DNA of 64,000 nucleotides from Bacteroidota bacterium (GTDB lineage Bacteria; Bacteroidota; Bacteroidia; UBA8524): assembly GCA_008933805.1 (NCBI GenBank), contig WBUH01000001.1, forward strand, positions 310,001 through 374,000. The letters run 5' to 3'. The position numbers were made by a program, and so were the translations under genes. Shown here one piece after another: positions 19,274 to 27,230 of the stretch. The notes below the pieces were generated by a model. That model saw only the letters and a list, made by a program, of their open reading frames with translations, was not told the DNA's origin and searched no databases. Position 1 is the first letter of the stretch. Each line of letters opens with the position of its first letter.

Positions 19274-19314
19274 CTCTTAAAATTACATCACGAAGCGGGT
19301 ATATTTTATAATAA

Positions 19315-20181
19315 CTAATTAACTAAATACATCGAGGCTATGCCCGTAATCATTATCAATTTGCACAGCAAACTTGCTTGTGAGTAATGGTCTTTTTCTT
19401 TTGCCCAAAAAATTAATAAACCCAACCCTACCGATGGTATAGCTACTAAGGCAACTAAGTAATAAAATGCCCATAAACGCAGCGATACCAAACACCAGAT
19501 GGCAAACACCAGCAACAGCAGTATTTGTGCCGCGGCCATAATGGAGGTTACTTTTTTTGCAATGGCTTCACCATATACTACAGGCAGGGTAGTATAACCC
19601 GCAGTGCGGTCGCCTTCTTCATCTTCAATATCTTTCACAGCTTCGCGCACTAATGTGGTGATAAACGCAAAGCCTGCATACAGCACAATAAACGACCTGC
19701 TGGGATTGGGTAGCACATATATAAGTATACCCGGAGTAACGGCACTCATAAATGCCACGGCAATATTGCCCAATAGCACCGTTTTTTTCAGTTTGTAACT
19801 GTATAAGTATAACAGCACTGCCATTGCTGCACAAATAACCCCTACAAATACATTGGCCGCTAGGCCAAGTAAAATGCCCACAACGCTTAGTCCGTAATAA
19901 ACCTGGGCGTAGAAATTACGGTTAGCAGGGGTAATAAAAGTTTTATCAGGTTTGTTTACACTATCGGCGGCAGCGTCAAAAATATCGTTGATAATATATC
20001 CGCCTGCGGCAATAAGAAGGGTAGCAAGCAGTGTTAAAATAAATCCGGCATGCGTAAACGGCGAAAATGGCTCAATGGATAAACAAAAGGCTGCAAATAC
20101 CTGTGTGACAGCCATAATAAGCAGGTTGGGGTAACGCACCAGCTTAAAAAATAGCATTATAGTTGAAGGCTTTTCATCCAT
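19315..20181 (-). CDS. UbiA-family prenyltransferase (GGGP synthase-like)
   Basis: The start is ATG 20181 (288 residues); the longer frame to 20304 would overlap the divergent gene and adds no family sequence. The first aspartate motif is NDIFDAAADSVNKPDK and the second is DIEDEEGDRTAGYTTLP, with eight or nine hydrophobic helices. In Bacteroidota this branch is usually annotated geranylgeranylglycerol-phosphate geranylgeranyltransferase; the true prenyl acceptor here is not shown by the sequence. An ACTTTTG box lies 8 bases before the start. The gene is divergent from the DUF5686 gene. Confidence 0.85.
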   Translation of the reverse strand: MDEKPSTIMLFFKLVRYPNLLIMAVTQVFAAFCLSIEPFSPFTHAGFILTLLATLLIAAGGYIINDIFDAAADSVNKPDKTFITPANRNFYAQVYYGLSVVGILLGLAANVFVGVICAAMAVLLYLYSYKLKKTVLLGNIAVAFMSAVTPGILIYVLPNPSRSFIVLYAGFAFITTLVREAVKDIEDEEGDRTAGYTTLPVVYGEAIAKKVTSIMAAAQILLLLVFAIWCLVSLRLWAFYYLVALVAIPSVGLGLLIFWAKEKDHYSQASLLCKLIMITGIASMYLVN

Positions 20182-20270
20182 TTGATTAACAAAAGTCGAA
20201 TAAAAGGCTGACTTTATCCATGTGTTTTCTGTTTGTAACAAAAACATGCCTTTATTCGTATAAGCATACG

Positions 20271-22694
20271 ATGAAAAAACTACTACTTCTACTTTTTGTA
20301 GCAATTACCTACTACTCAGCCGTTGGGCAAAATATTACGGTTGAAGGTGCAGTTACTGACGCATCAGACAAAAGCCAGTTAGCCTACGTAAATATTTATC
20401 AAAAAGGGACTACCCACGGTACTTACAGTGACTTGAAAGGTAACTTTACTATCGACCTTCCTAGTGCAGGCGGAATACTTGTGTTTAGCTACATGGGCTA
20501 TGAAAAGTACGAGGTGAAAATAACCAAATCAACCCGATTGGAGGTGAAGATGAAGCCTCTGGCAATGTCTTTAGAAGAAACTGTGGTGTTGCCGGGCGAA
20601 AATCCTGCGGACGTTATTATGCGTAAGGTAAATGATAACCGCAAAAAACACGATCCTGAAAATCTGGAAACGTTTAGCTACAAAAGCTATAACAAGTTTG
20701 TGGTAAACATTAACCGTGATATTGACAGTGCATTTTTTAACGAAAACGATACCCTTGAGAGTTTTGAGGATACGCTGGTGAATAAGATGAACCTGTTTTT
20801 GATGGAGAGCATTACCGAAAAGCTGTATAAGAAACCCGGAAAATATAAGGAAACAGTAGAGGCAAGCAGGATATCGGGCTTGCAAAACGGTCAATATGCT
20901 TTATTGGCTACCGAAATACAGTCGTTCTCGTTTTATAAAAACTATGTGAAAATATTGGGTAAAGAATACCTGAGTCCGATAGCTGAGGGTAATACCCGTA
21001 AGTATCTGTTTATTTTACAAGATACAGTAGAAGAGGCCGGCGAAACTGCTTACGTGATTTATTACCAGCCACGTAAGAACAAGAATTTTGACGGACTAAG
21101 CGGGTTACTTTACATACATACCCAAAATTTTGCTGTATTGAAAGCTACTGCCAAAATGGAAGAAAGCGGAGGGTTTTCTACCCAAGTAGTGCAGAATTAT
21201 AAAAAAATGGGTGAGGATGTGTATTTCCCGTCACTGTTTACTTCTGAGTTTATTTTTGCAGGAGTTTCGATAGGGCTTGAAGATACCACTAAGAAGAAAA
21301 GCTATAAGCTAACTCCTTTGGGCAAAGCTAAAACTACATTGTATGCCATAAACTTAGCACCAACACTTAAAAACAGCCAGTTTGATAATGTTGAACTTGA
21401 TTTTGCACCTGACGCACTAAATAAAGATGCTGAGTTTTGGGATAAAAACAGGCAGGAAAAACTGGATGCTAAAGATTCTTTAACCTATGTGATTGTTGAT
21501 AGCGTTGGTAAGGAACTGAACCTTGACCGCAGGCTTGAGTTTTTAAGGATTGCACAAACGGGTAAACTGCCTCTTGGTTTTGTAAACGTGCATCTGGCCG
21601 ATATTATAACTTTTAACAACTTTGAAGGCGTACGTTTGGGTGCTCGTGTATCTACCAACGACAGGCTTAGCCGCAGATTTAGCGTGGGTGGTTTTTATGC
21701 TTATGGTTTCAAAGACGTTCACAGCAAGTTTGGAGGTAATGGTACGCTGTACTTCAACAAAACCAAATCGTCATACTTTGATGTATTGTATAGCAACGAT
21801 GTAATGGAAACCGGTATGCAGCCCGTGGGGCAATACAACGTTCCCAAATTTGAGTCGATGCGCTATTTGTACATATCTGTAATGGATAGGGTAGAGCGCA
21901 GCAAGGCAACCTTTGGCACACGATTACTTAGGTACATAACTGCCGAGGTGGGAGTAGAGCGTGTAAACAAACTGGCTACTTCAACCTACCGCTATGGTGA
22001 TGGTTTGCAGCAATATTACCGTTTTTCAAATGCCGTGGTATCATTGCGTTGGGCACCGGGCGAAAAACTGGTACGCTCTTTTGGTGAGTTAAGAGCTAGG
22101 GATACCAAATGGCCGGTTGTGTATGCAACTTTTACCAAAGGCTTTAATAATGTAATGGATGGGCAGTTTGATTTTTTCCGTACTGATTTGATTGCTGAAT
22201 ATGATTTTAGGGTGCGCCATGCAGGGCATAGCTATATGCGTTTGATGGCAGGTAATACCGAAGGCAATGTACCCTATACCGAGTTGCACTTTGGTAAATC
22301 AGGCTTTAATAACAAAAACCTTAGTATAGTTACCTCGTGGGCGTTTGAAACCATGCGTTTTAATGAGTTTTTTGGCGATAGGTATGCGGCATTGTTTTTC
22401 CGTCACAACTTTGGCAGCCTGTTATTCAAAACCAAAAAATTCAGCCCCGATGTGATTTTTGTTACCAATATGTACATCAGCGGGTTTGATAACAACGGGG
22501 CACACAAAAACTTCGGTCTTAAACCTGCGGATAAAGGCTTTTTTGAAAGCGGTATTCAAATCGATAATATTTTACGGATAAAATTTACCGGCTACGGAGT
22601 AGGAGCATTTTACCGTTACGGTCCGTATAGCTTTGATAAGCCCGCTAAAAACTTAGCCATTAAACTAAGTGTATCAACCCCGTTGAATTTTTAA
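20271..22694 (+). CDS. DUF5686 outer-membrane protein with carboxypeptidase-like N-terminal domain
   Basis: The start is ATG 20271 (807 residues), giving a clean signal peptide (MKKLLLLLFVAITYYSAVGQ). Residues about 21-100 form a carboxypeptidase-regulatory-like/CarbopepD_reg_2 beta sandwich (VEGAVTDASDKSQLAYVNIYQKGTTHGTYSDLKGNF). The DUF5686 region follows (DVIMRKVNDNRKKHDPENLETFSYKSYNK), and the C-terminal half consists of repeated aromatic strands that look like an outer-membrane barrel, ending in a terminal phenylalanine. It resembles TonB-receptor partners but has no plug domain. The function is unknown. A strong terminator follows. Confidence 0.85.
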   Translation: MKKLLLLLFVAITYYSAVGQNITVEGAVTDASDKSQLAYVNIYQKGTTHGTYSDLKGNFTIDLPSAGGILVFSYMGYEKYEVKITKSTRLEVKMKPLAMSLEETVVLPGENPADVIMRKVNDNRKKHDPENLETFSYKSYNKFVVNINRDIDSAFFNENDTLESFEDTLVNKMNLFLMESITEKLYKKPGKYKETVEASRISGLQNGQYALLATEIQSFSFYKNYVKILGKEYLSPIAEGNTRKYLFILQDTVEEAGETAYVIYYQPRKNKNFDGLSGLLYIHTQNFAVLKATAKMEESGGFSTQVVQNYKKMGEDVYFPSLFTSEFIFAGVSIGLEDTTKKKSYKLTPLGKAKTTLYAINLAPTLKNSQFDNVELDFAPDALNKDAEFWDKNRQEKLDAKDSLTYVIVDSVGKELNLDRRLEFLRIAQTGKLPLGFVNVHLADIITFNNFEGVRLGARVSTNDRLSRRFSVGGFYAYGFKDVHSKFGGNGTLYFNKTKSSYFDVLYSNDVMETGMQPVGQYNVPKFESMRYLYISVMDRVERSKATFGTRLLRYITAEVGVERVNKLATSTYRYGDGLQQYYRFSNAVVSLRWAPGEKLVRSFGELRARDTKWPVVYATFTKGFNNVMDGQFDFFRTDLIAEYDFRVRHAGHSYMRLMAGNTEGNVPYTELHFGKSGFNNKNLSIVTSWAFETMRFNEFFGDRYAALFFRHNFGSLLFKTKKFSPDVIFVTNMYISGFDNNGAHKNFGLKPADKGFFESGIQIDNILRIKFTGYGVGAFYRYGPYSFDKPAKNLAIKLSVSTPLNF

Positions 22695-22712
22695 TAGGGA
22701 GGTATAACCTGC

Positions 22713-22759
22713 AAAGGCACCACAATACAAATCCCCGTTGTTTGTATTGTGGTGCTTTT
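22713..22759 (+). terminator. Terminator of the DUF5686 gene
   Basis: A 19-bp stem with one G-T pair (AAAGGCACCACAATACAAA with TTTGTATTGTGGTGCTTTT) and a 9-base loop. The right arm ends in a T-rich run. Confidence 0.85.
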
Positions 22760-22878
22760 GTGTTTTAAAAGGCGTTGGCTTGAGGGGTAGGGCCTTATTA
22801 ATTGTATATAAGTTGTAGCAGTAATGTTTCTTTTAAATCATTGAAAAACAGTGTTTTGAATTTTTTTTAAAAATTAGT

Positions 22879-22906
22879 GTAACTTTCCGTAACCCTTCTA
22901 CGTATA
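22879..22906 (+). promoter_or_regulatory. ECF-type promoter of the sigma factor operon
   Basis: GTAACT (22879-22884), 16 bases, CGTATA (22901-22906), then the ATG 12 bases later. This looks like an ECF -35/-10 pair (AAC in -35, CGT in -10) and not like the housekeeping TAnnTTTG form, suggesting that the operon activates itself. A second GTAAC lies within the spacer. Confidence 0.5.
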
Positions 22907-22917
22907 ACGAGAGAACA

Positions 22918-23403
22918 ATGACAGAACAGCAGTATAACCAAAGCGTGGATATGTATGCTGACGGCCTTTACAGGTTTATCCTTAAAAACATTAGGGATGA
23001 GTTTGAGGCCGACAACATTGTTCAGAATACGTTTGAAAAACTGTGGGTGCGCCGCAGTGAGGTGTTGTTTGAAAAAGTGAAGCCCTACTTGTTTAAGATA
23101 GCCTATAACAACATGATTGATGTGATAAGGCAAAACAAGCGGTGGACACAAATTGAGGAAGGGGTACACGATAGTGAACTGCCTGCCAACGAATACAGCG
23201 GATTGCGTGAAGCCCTTAATAAAGGCTTGGAACGATTGCCCGAAAAACAACGCACAGTGGTGTTGCTTCGCGATTATGAGGGGTATAGTTATGAAGAGAT
23301 TTGCGAAATAGCGGGGCTAACCATAGAGCAAGTGAAGGTATACATATACCGCGCACGCATGGCATTAAAAGAATTTATAGGAAAACCTGAAGTGCTGATA
23401 TGA
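22918..23403 (+). CDS. ECF-subfamily RNA polymerase sigma factor
   Basis: The 161 residues include sigma region 2 at about 10-70 (FEADNIVQNTFEKLWVRR and YNNMIDVIRQNK) and region 4 at about 100-155 (LPEKQRTVVLLRDYEGYSYEEICEIAG plus VKVYIYRARMALKEFI). It likely directs a small regulon of envelope genes. The stop overlaps the start of the next gene (ATGA), a membrane protein with the layout of an anti-sigma factor, and a barrel protein follows. The operon has a distinct ECF-type promoter of its own. Confidence 0.93.
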   Translation: MTEQQYNQSVDMYADGLYRFILKNIRDEFEADNIVQNTFEKLWVRRSEVLFEKVKPYLFKIAYNNMIDVIRQNKRWTQIEEGVHDSELPANEYSGLREALNKGLERLPEKQRTVVLLRDYEGYSYEEICEIAGLTIEQVKVYIYRARMALKEFIGKPEVLI

Positions 23404-24230
23404 AAGAAGAACTGAACGAAAGAGAGTTGCTGCTATTGGCTTACCTTGAGGGAGACCTTACAGGAGCAGAGAAGGCTAGGGCAGAGGCGTTGTTGGCCGA
23501 GGATGCTGCAATGATGGGTGAGTACAGGCAGTTAAGAAACACTGTGTTGGTGCCTGAAACTGCTACAGTATATAAAAATAAGGCAGCACTAAAGAAACCG
23601 GTGCCTGCCGCCAAAAAAGTAACCTTGCGTTATGTGCTATGGCCCGCAGCTGTGGCAGCAAGCATAGTATTGGCAGTATTGTTTTATGCGCCTCAGAATA
23701 CAGTTACAGAAGGCGGTGTAGCTGCTACTGATAATGCAACAACTGCAAATGCCCCTGTAATAAGCGGCACAGAGGATAAGACAAGTATTGTAAACGAAAA
23801 AATACACAGCGAAAAGAAAGTGTATGTTGCTATACCCCAACCCAAAGACAATGGCGTAAAAGTGGATAAAGGTATAACCCCAGTTGAAGAAGTTGAGGTA
23901 GAAACACAAGAGGTTACCAAGGAGTTGATAGCCGCAACAACACTGCAAAGCAAAGGAAGTAATACACCCGGGATATTCACCCCAAAACAAGGTGAAATCA
24001 AAGAGTTGCAAATACCCTTGTCGGATATGGCTTTCATTGCTCCCGACCCAACAGAAAAAAGGGGCTTGTTTGCCAGAGTGGGAGATAAGATTGGCAACTT
24101 GGTAGATTATTTACAAAAACCACGCGTAAACATCGAAAAACAAGAAGACAATAAAGGTAAAGATTACTGGGCCATCACCCTTGAGACTGAGAAATACGAA
24201 TGGGAGGGCCGTTTATTTACCAGCAGGTAA
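23400..24230 (+). CDS. Probable anti-sigma factor, single-pass membrane protein
   Basis: The 276 residues have a cytoplasmic N-terminal part (about 1-75) with the LLLAYLEGDLTGAEKARAEALLAEDAAMMGEYRQL pattern common in Bacteroidota anti-sigma proteins. There is no zinc-binding HxxxCxxC. One transmembrane helix (about 79-100, WPAAVAASIVLAVLFYAP) follows, then a threonine/valine-rich periplasmic linker and a charged C-terminal part. Translational coupling to the sigma gene (ATGA overlap) supports the role. The cognate periplasmic signal is unknown. Confidence 0.7.
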   Translation: MKEELNERELLLLAYLEGDLTGAEKARAEALLAEDAAMMGEYRQLRNTVLVPETATVYKNKAALKKPVPAAKKVTLRYVLWPAAVAASIVLAVLFYAPQNTVTEGGVAATDNATTANAPVISGTEDKTSIVNEKIHSEKKVYVAIPQPKDNGVKVDKGITPVEEVEVETQEVTKELIAATTLQSKGSNTPGIFTPKQGEIKELQIPLSDMAFIAPDPTEKRGLFARVGDKIGNLVDYLQKPRVNIEKQEDNKGKDYWAITLETEKYEWEGRLFTSR

Positions 24231-24261
24231 ATACCAAAAATTAACACCAAATATCAAAACT

Positions 24262-25338
24262 ATGTATAGAAAATTCTTACTGCCAATGATGTTATCATTG
24301 GTGAGCTTGGCAGCTTTTGCCCAAAAAACAACAATAACTAAGGCCGACAGTAATAAGTTGGTAATTGAAACAGCCGAAGGTAAAACTACCATTGATATGG
24401 CCGGATTATCGGAAATGTTCAAGAATATGGGAGCGATGGAGTTTAAGGACTGGGATTTTGACGATATGGATATGTGCACGGATACTCCGCCCACAGGGGA
24501 TAGCAGCTCATTGCAAGAGATTGTGGTGGTAACTACAATTAAAAGCGACTCGGGTGATTATGTTGAAGTAATTACAAAAAACACCAAAGGCGAAGTTAAA
24601 AAGGTAATCCGTGTTCCTTTAGACCTGGTAGAGGATATGGGTTTTGACTTTGAGAACGGCGATTTTGTGAACAAAGGCAAAGAGCCCAAACCTGCAAAAC
24701 GCCTGAAAAACTTTGAAAGCGATTGGTTTGCGTTTGATATAGGCTTCAACGGATTGTTGCACAAGGGCAGCCCGTCTATGCCTACTTCGCTAGGCAACCT
24801 TGAACTTGACCCTTGGCGCTCAGTACACGTAAACGTAGGTATCTACCAACAAAAAATAAATCTGTACAGGCACTATGTGAACTTTGTGTACGGGATAAAC
24901 TATGATAACAATGATTATCGTTTTAGCAACGATATCGACTTTAGGGTAGATTCGTTAGGAACCGGTATACAATACGCCAGCCGTAATACCGAAGGGTTTA
25001 AACGCAATAAGCTTACCACTAGGTTTTTAACCATTCCGCTGGCTTTGCGTTTCAACTTTAAACCCGGCAGCACCCGTGGAGGACACATTACCGTTGGTGC
25101 GCACGCAGGGTACAGGCTTACCAGCTTTTTCAAAACCGTACGTGAGGATGATGGCAAACGCAAAAACAAACTGTACGACGATTTCTTGCTGAACAACTTC
25201 CGCTACGGTGCGTTTGTTAAGGTAGGCTACGGAAACGTCACCTTGTTTGGTAACTACGTTTTCACCCCACTGTTCAGAGAAGGAGCAGGACCTGAGCTTA
25301 CTCCCTTCTCATTCGGGTTATCGTTCGGCGGATTTTAA
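24262..25338 (+). CDS. Outer-membrane beta-barrel protein of the ECF operon
   Basis: The start is ATG 24262 (358 residues), with a signal peptide ending at AFAQ. An acidic segment follows (about 50-85, EFKDWDFDDMDMCTDTPP), then TIKSDSGDYVEVITKNTKGEV. The C-terminal two thirds has barrel-type strands and ends LTPFSFGLSFGGF. The longer frame from 24181 overlaps the anti-sigma gene and adds no signal peptide. It lies 31 bases after that gene, so it is in the same operon. The membrane position, barrel pattern and gene order suggest it is the operon's effector or sensor, but no named family was recognised. Confidence 0.7.
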   Translation: MYRKFLLPMMLSLVSLAAFAQKTTITKADSNKLVIETAEGKTTIDMAGLSEMFKNMGAMEFKDWDFDDMDMCTDTPPTGDSSSLQEIVVVTTIKSDSGDYVEVITKNTKGEVKKVIRVPLDLVEDMGFDFENGDFVNKGKEPKPAKRLKNFESDWFAFDIGFNGLLHKGSPSMPTSLGNLELDPWRSVHVNVGIYQQKINLYRHYVNFVYGINYDNNDYRFSNDIDFRVDSLGTGIQYASRNTEGFKRNKLTTRFLTIPLALRFNFKPGSTRGGHITVGAHAGYRLTSFFKTVREDDGKRKNKLYDDFLLNNFRYGAFVKVGYGNVTLFGNYVFTPLFREGAGPELTPFSFGLSFGGF

Positions 25339-25361
25339 GAAATTTGATTCACGCTTAGTTT

Positions 25362-25394
25362 GGTGCGGGGCCTGCCGGGATGGTAGGCCCGCGC
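25362..25394 (+). terminator. Terminator after the ECF operon
   Basis: A GTGCGGGGCCTGCC / GGTAGGCCCGCGC stem with wobble pairs and a short loop, followed by TTTTTA. The T-run also sits where the -33 element of the next promoter would lie. Confidence 0.75.
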
Positions 25395-25418
25395 TTTTTA
25401 TATCCCGTAGGTAAATCC

Positions 25419-25426
25419 TACCTTTG
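25419..25426 (+). promoter_or_regulatory. -7 box abutting the M61 peptidase start codon
   Basis: TACCTTTG, six bases, then ATG 25433. A TTTT lies 19 bases upstream. A transcript from this box would have almost no 5' leader. Confidence 0.6.
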
Positions 25427-25432
25427 CAGCGG

Positions 25433-27157
25433 ATGAAGTACACTATTTTTCACACACAACCCCACCAACGCTATATTACCATTGAAGCCACGCTTGAAAA
25501 TGTTGAGCAAGACATTTTAGAAATTCAACTGCCTTCGTGGAGGCCCGGTAGATATGAATTGGGCAATTTTGCCAAAAACGTACGCAAGTTTACCGTGCTT
25601 GACAGTAATGGAAACGAACTTCCGTTTTTTAAAGTAACCAAAGATTTATGGCAGGTTCAAACACTTGGAAACCGTGCTATAACCATCAGCTACCAATATT
25701 TTGCAGCCGTATTGGATGCAGGCTCAACATACACCGATGAGAGTATGTTATACGTGAATCCCGTTAACTGTTTGGTGTATGAAACTACCAGTATGGATGA
25801 GCCCTGCGAGTTAAAGTTGGATATTCCTGATAATTTCATTATTGCCTGTGCCTTGCCTTCGGAGGGAAAAACCCTGAAGGCACAAAACTTTGATGAGTTA
25901 GCCGATTCGCCACTCATGGCATCTCCAACATTAGAGCATTACACTACTGATGTTGAAGGTGTCACCCAACACGTTTGGATTAGCGGTAAACACACGTTGG
26001 ATGCACATCGTTTTGTGGAAGAAGTGGCCGCCTACACCCGTGAACAGGTTGCTGTGTTTAATCATTTCCCCTCAAACGGATACCATTACTTAATTCACTT
26101 GATGCCCAACAGCTTTAGGCATGGGGTGGAGCATTGCCACAGTACGGTAATAGCAATGGGACCGGGCACAGAGTTTCATACGCCCGAAAAACACAGAGAT
26201 TTGTTGGCAATATGCTCACACGAGTTGTTCCATTTCTGGAATATCAAACGTTTGAGGCCGGCAGTAATGCTACCTTATGACTATACCAAAGAAAACTACA
26301 GTACGCTGGGTTATGTGTACGAAGGTATCACCACTTATTACGGTGATTATATGTTGTTGCGCTCAGGCGTAAACAATTTTGAAGCGTACTCAGGCGAGTT
26401 TTCAAAAGACTTGCAACGTCATTTTGACAACACAGGCCGCTATAATTATTCAGTAGCCGATTCATCGTTTGATACATGGCTGGATGGATATGTACCCGGC
26501 ACACCCGGACGTAAAGTCTCTATTTATGTAGAAGGTATGTTGGCCGCGCTGATTGCTGATGTAGCAATTAGGGAAGCAACGAACAACAACGCCAACATGG
26601 ATACTGTACTTAAATTGATGTATGACCGTTGTTTTATGAACGGTGCAGGATATACTGAAGAAGATTACAGGGCCGCTATTGAAGAAGTGAGCGGCTTAGA
26701 CATGGAGGCTTATTTTAGGGATATTATTTGGGGTAAAGGGAATATTGAAAAACTGTTGCCGCAAACCCTTGATAAATTAGGGTTAGAATTAGTGGTTAGC
26801 CCAATTGCTGATGAGCTTGAACGCTTATACGGTATAAAAGCGGTTCGTTCAAACGGACACTTAACTGTAGTGGCTGTTGCTGAAGCTAGTCCTGCTGACG
26901 AAGCAGGGGTGGCATTGGGTGCTTTTATTACCTCTATCAATGGGGTTGAGTACACTGCCGATATTCATTTCGACGAAGTATTTGCACTAAATACCGCCGG
27001 CATCACTGTAGGGCTGCATACTATTTACGCTGATAAAACCATACAGCTTAATGCAGGAGCTACTACCTATTTTGATGAATACCATTTGGTGAAACAAGCC
27101 AACGCTTCACAAGCACAAAAAGATTTCTTTAAAGCATGGAGTAAACAAGAGTTTTAA
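25433..27157 (+). CDS. M61-family metallopeptidase with PDZ domain
   Basis: The start is ATG 25433 (574 residues); the TTG at 25424 is part of the -7 box. The N-terminal beta domain runs to about 170. The catalytic domain has HELFH at 263-267 and the glutamate of VYEGITTYYGDY near 297, as in glycyl aminopeptidases of family M61. A PDZ-like domain is at about 470-540 (GIKAVRSNGHLTVVAVAEASPADEAGVALG). No signal peptide is seen, so it is probably cytoplasmic, where it would trim peptides with N-terminal glycine or alanine. It is a single-gene unit with a terminator on each side. Confidence 0.9.
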   Translation: MKYTIFHTQPHQRYITIEATLENVEQDILEIQLPSWRPGRYELGNFAKNVRKFTVLDSNGNELPFFKVTKDLWQVQTLGNRAITISYQYFAAVLDAGSTYTDESMLYVNPVNCLVYETTSMDEPCELKLDIPDNFIIACALPSEGKTLKAQNFDELADSPLMASPTLEHYTTDVEGVTQHVWISGKHTLDAHRFVEEVAAYTREQVAVFNHFPSNGYHYLIHLMPNSFRHGVEHCHSTVIAMGPGTEFHTPEKHRDLLAICSHELFHFWNIKRLRPAVMLPYDYTKENYSTLGYVYEGITTYYGDYMLLRSGVNNFEAYSGEFSKDLQRHFDNTGRYNYSVADSSFDTWLDGYVPGTPGRKVSIYVEGMLAALIADVAIREATNNNANMDTVLKLMYDRCFMNGAGYTEEDYRAAIEEVSGLDMEAYFRDIIWGKGNIEKLLPQTLDKLGLELVVSPIADELERLYGIKAVRSNGHLTVVAVAEASPADEAGVALGAFITSINGVEYTADIHFDEVFALNTAGITVGLHTIYADKTIQLNAGATTYFDEYHLVKQANASQAQKDFFKAWSKQEF

Positions 27158-27181
27158 CCATTGCGAATTGTTATAAAAAAA

Positions 27182-27207
27182 GAAAGGCTGCCCTTGGGCA
27201 GCCTTTC
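27182..27207. terminator. Bidirectional terminator, M61 peptidase / M43 protease
   Basis: A perfect 12-bp stem, GAAAGGCTGCCC/GGGCAGCCTTTC, with a 2-base loop. T-runs on both sides (A-run left, T-run right) let it serve both converging genes. Confidence 0.9.
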
Positions 27208-27230
27208 TTTTTTATGCATTTGGTTGATGA

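Noticed and set aside
20182-20304. Longer N-terminus for the UbiA prenyltransferase
   Set aside because: It would overlap the start of the divergent DUF5686 gene and crosses the ACTTTTG box near 20189; ATG 20181 starts the family sequence.
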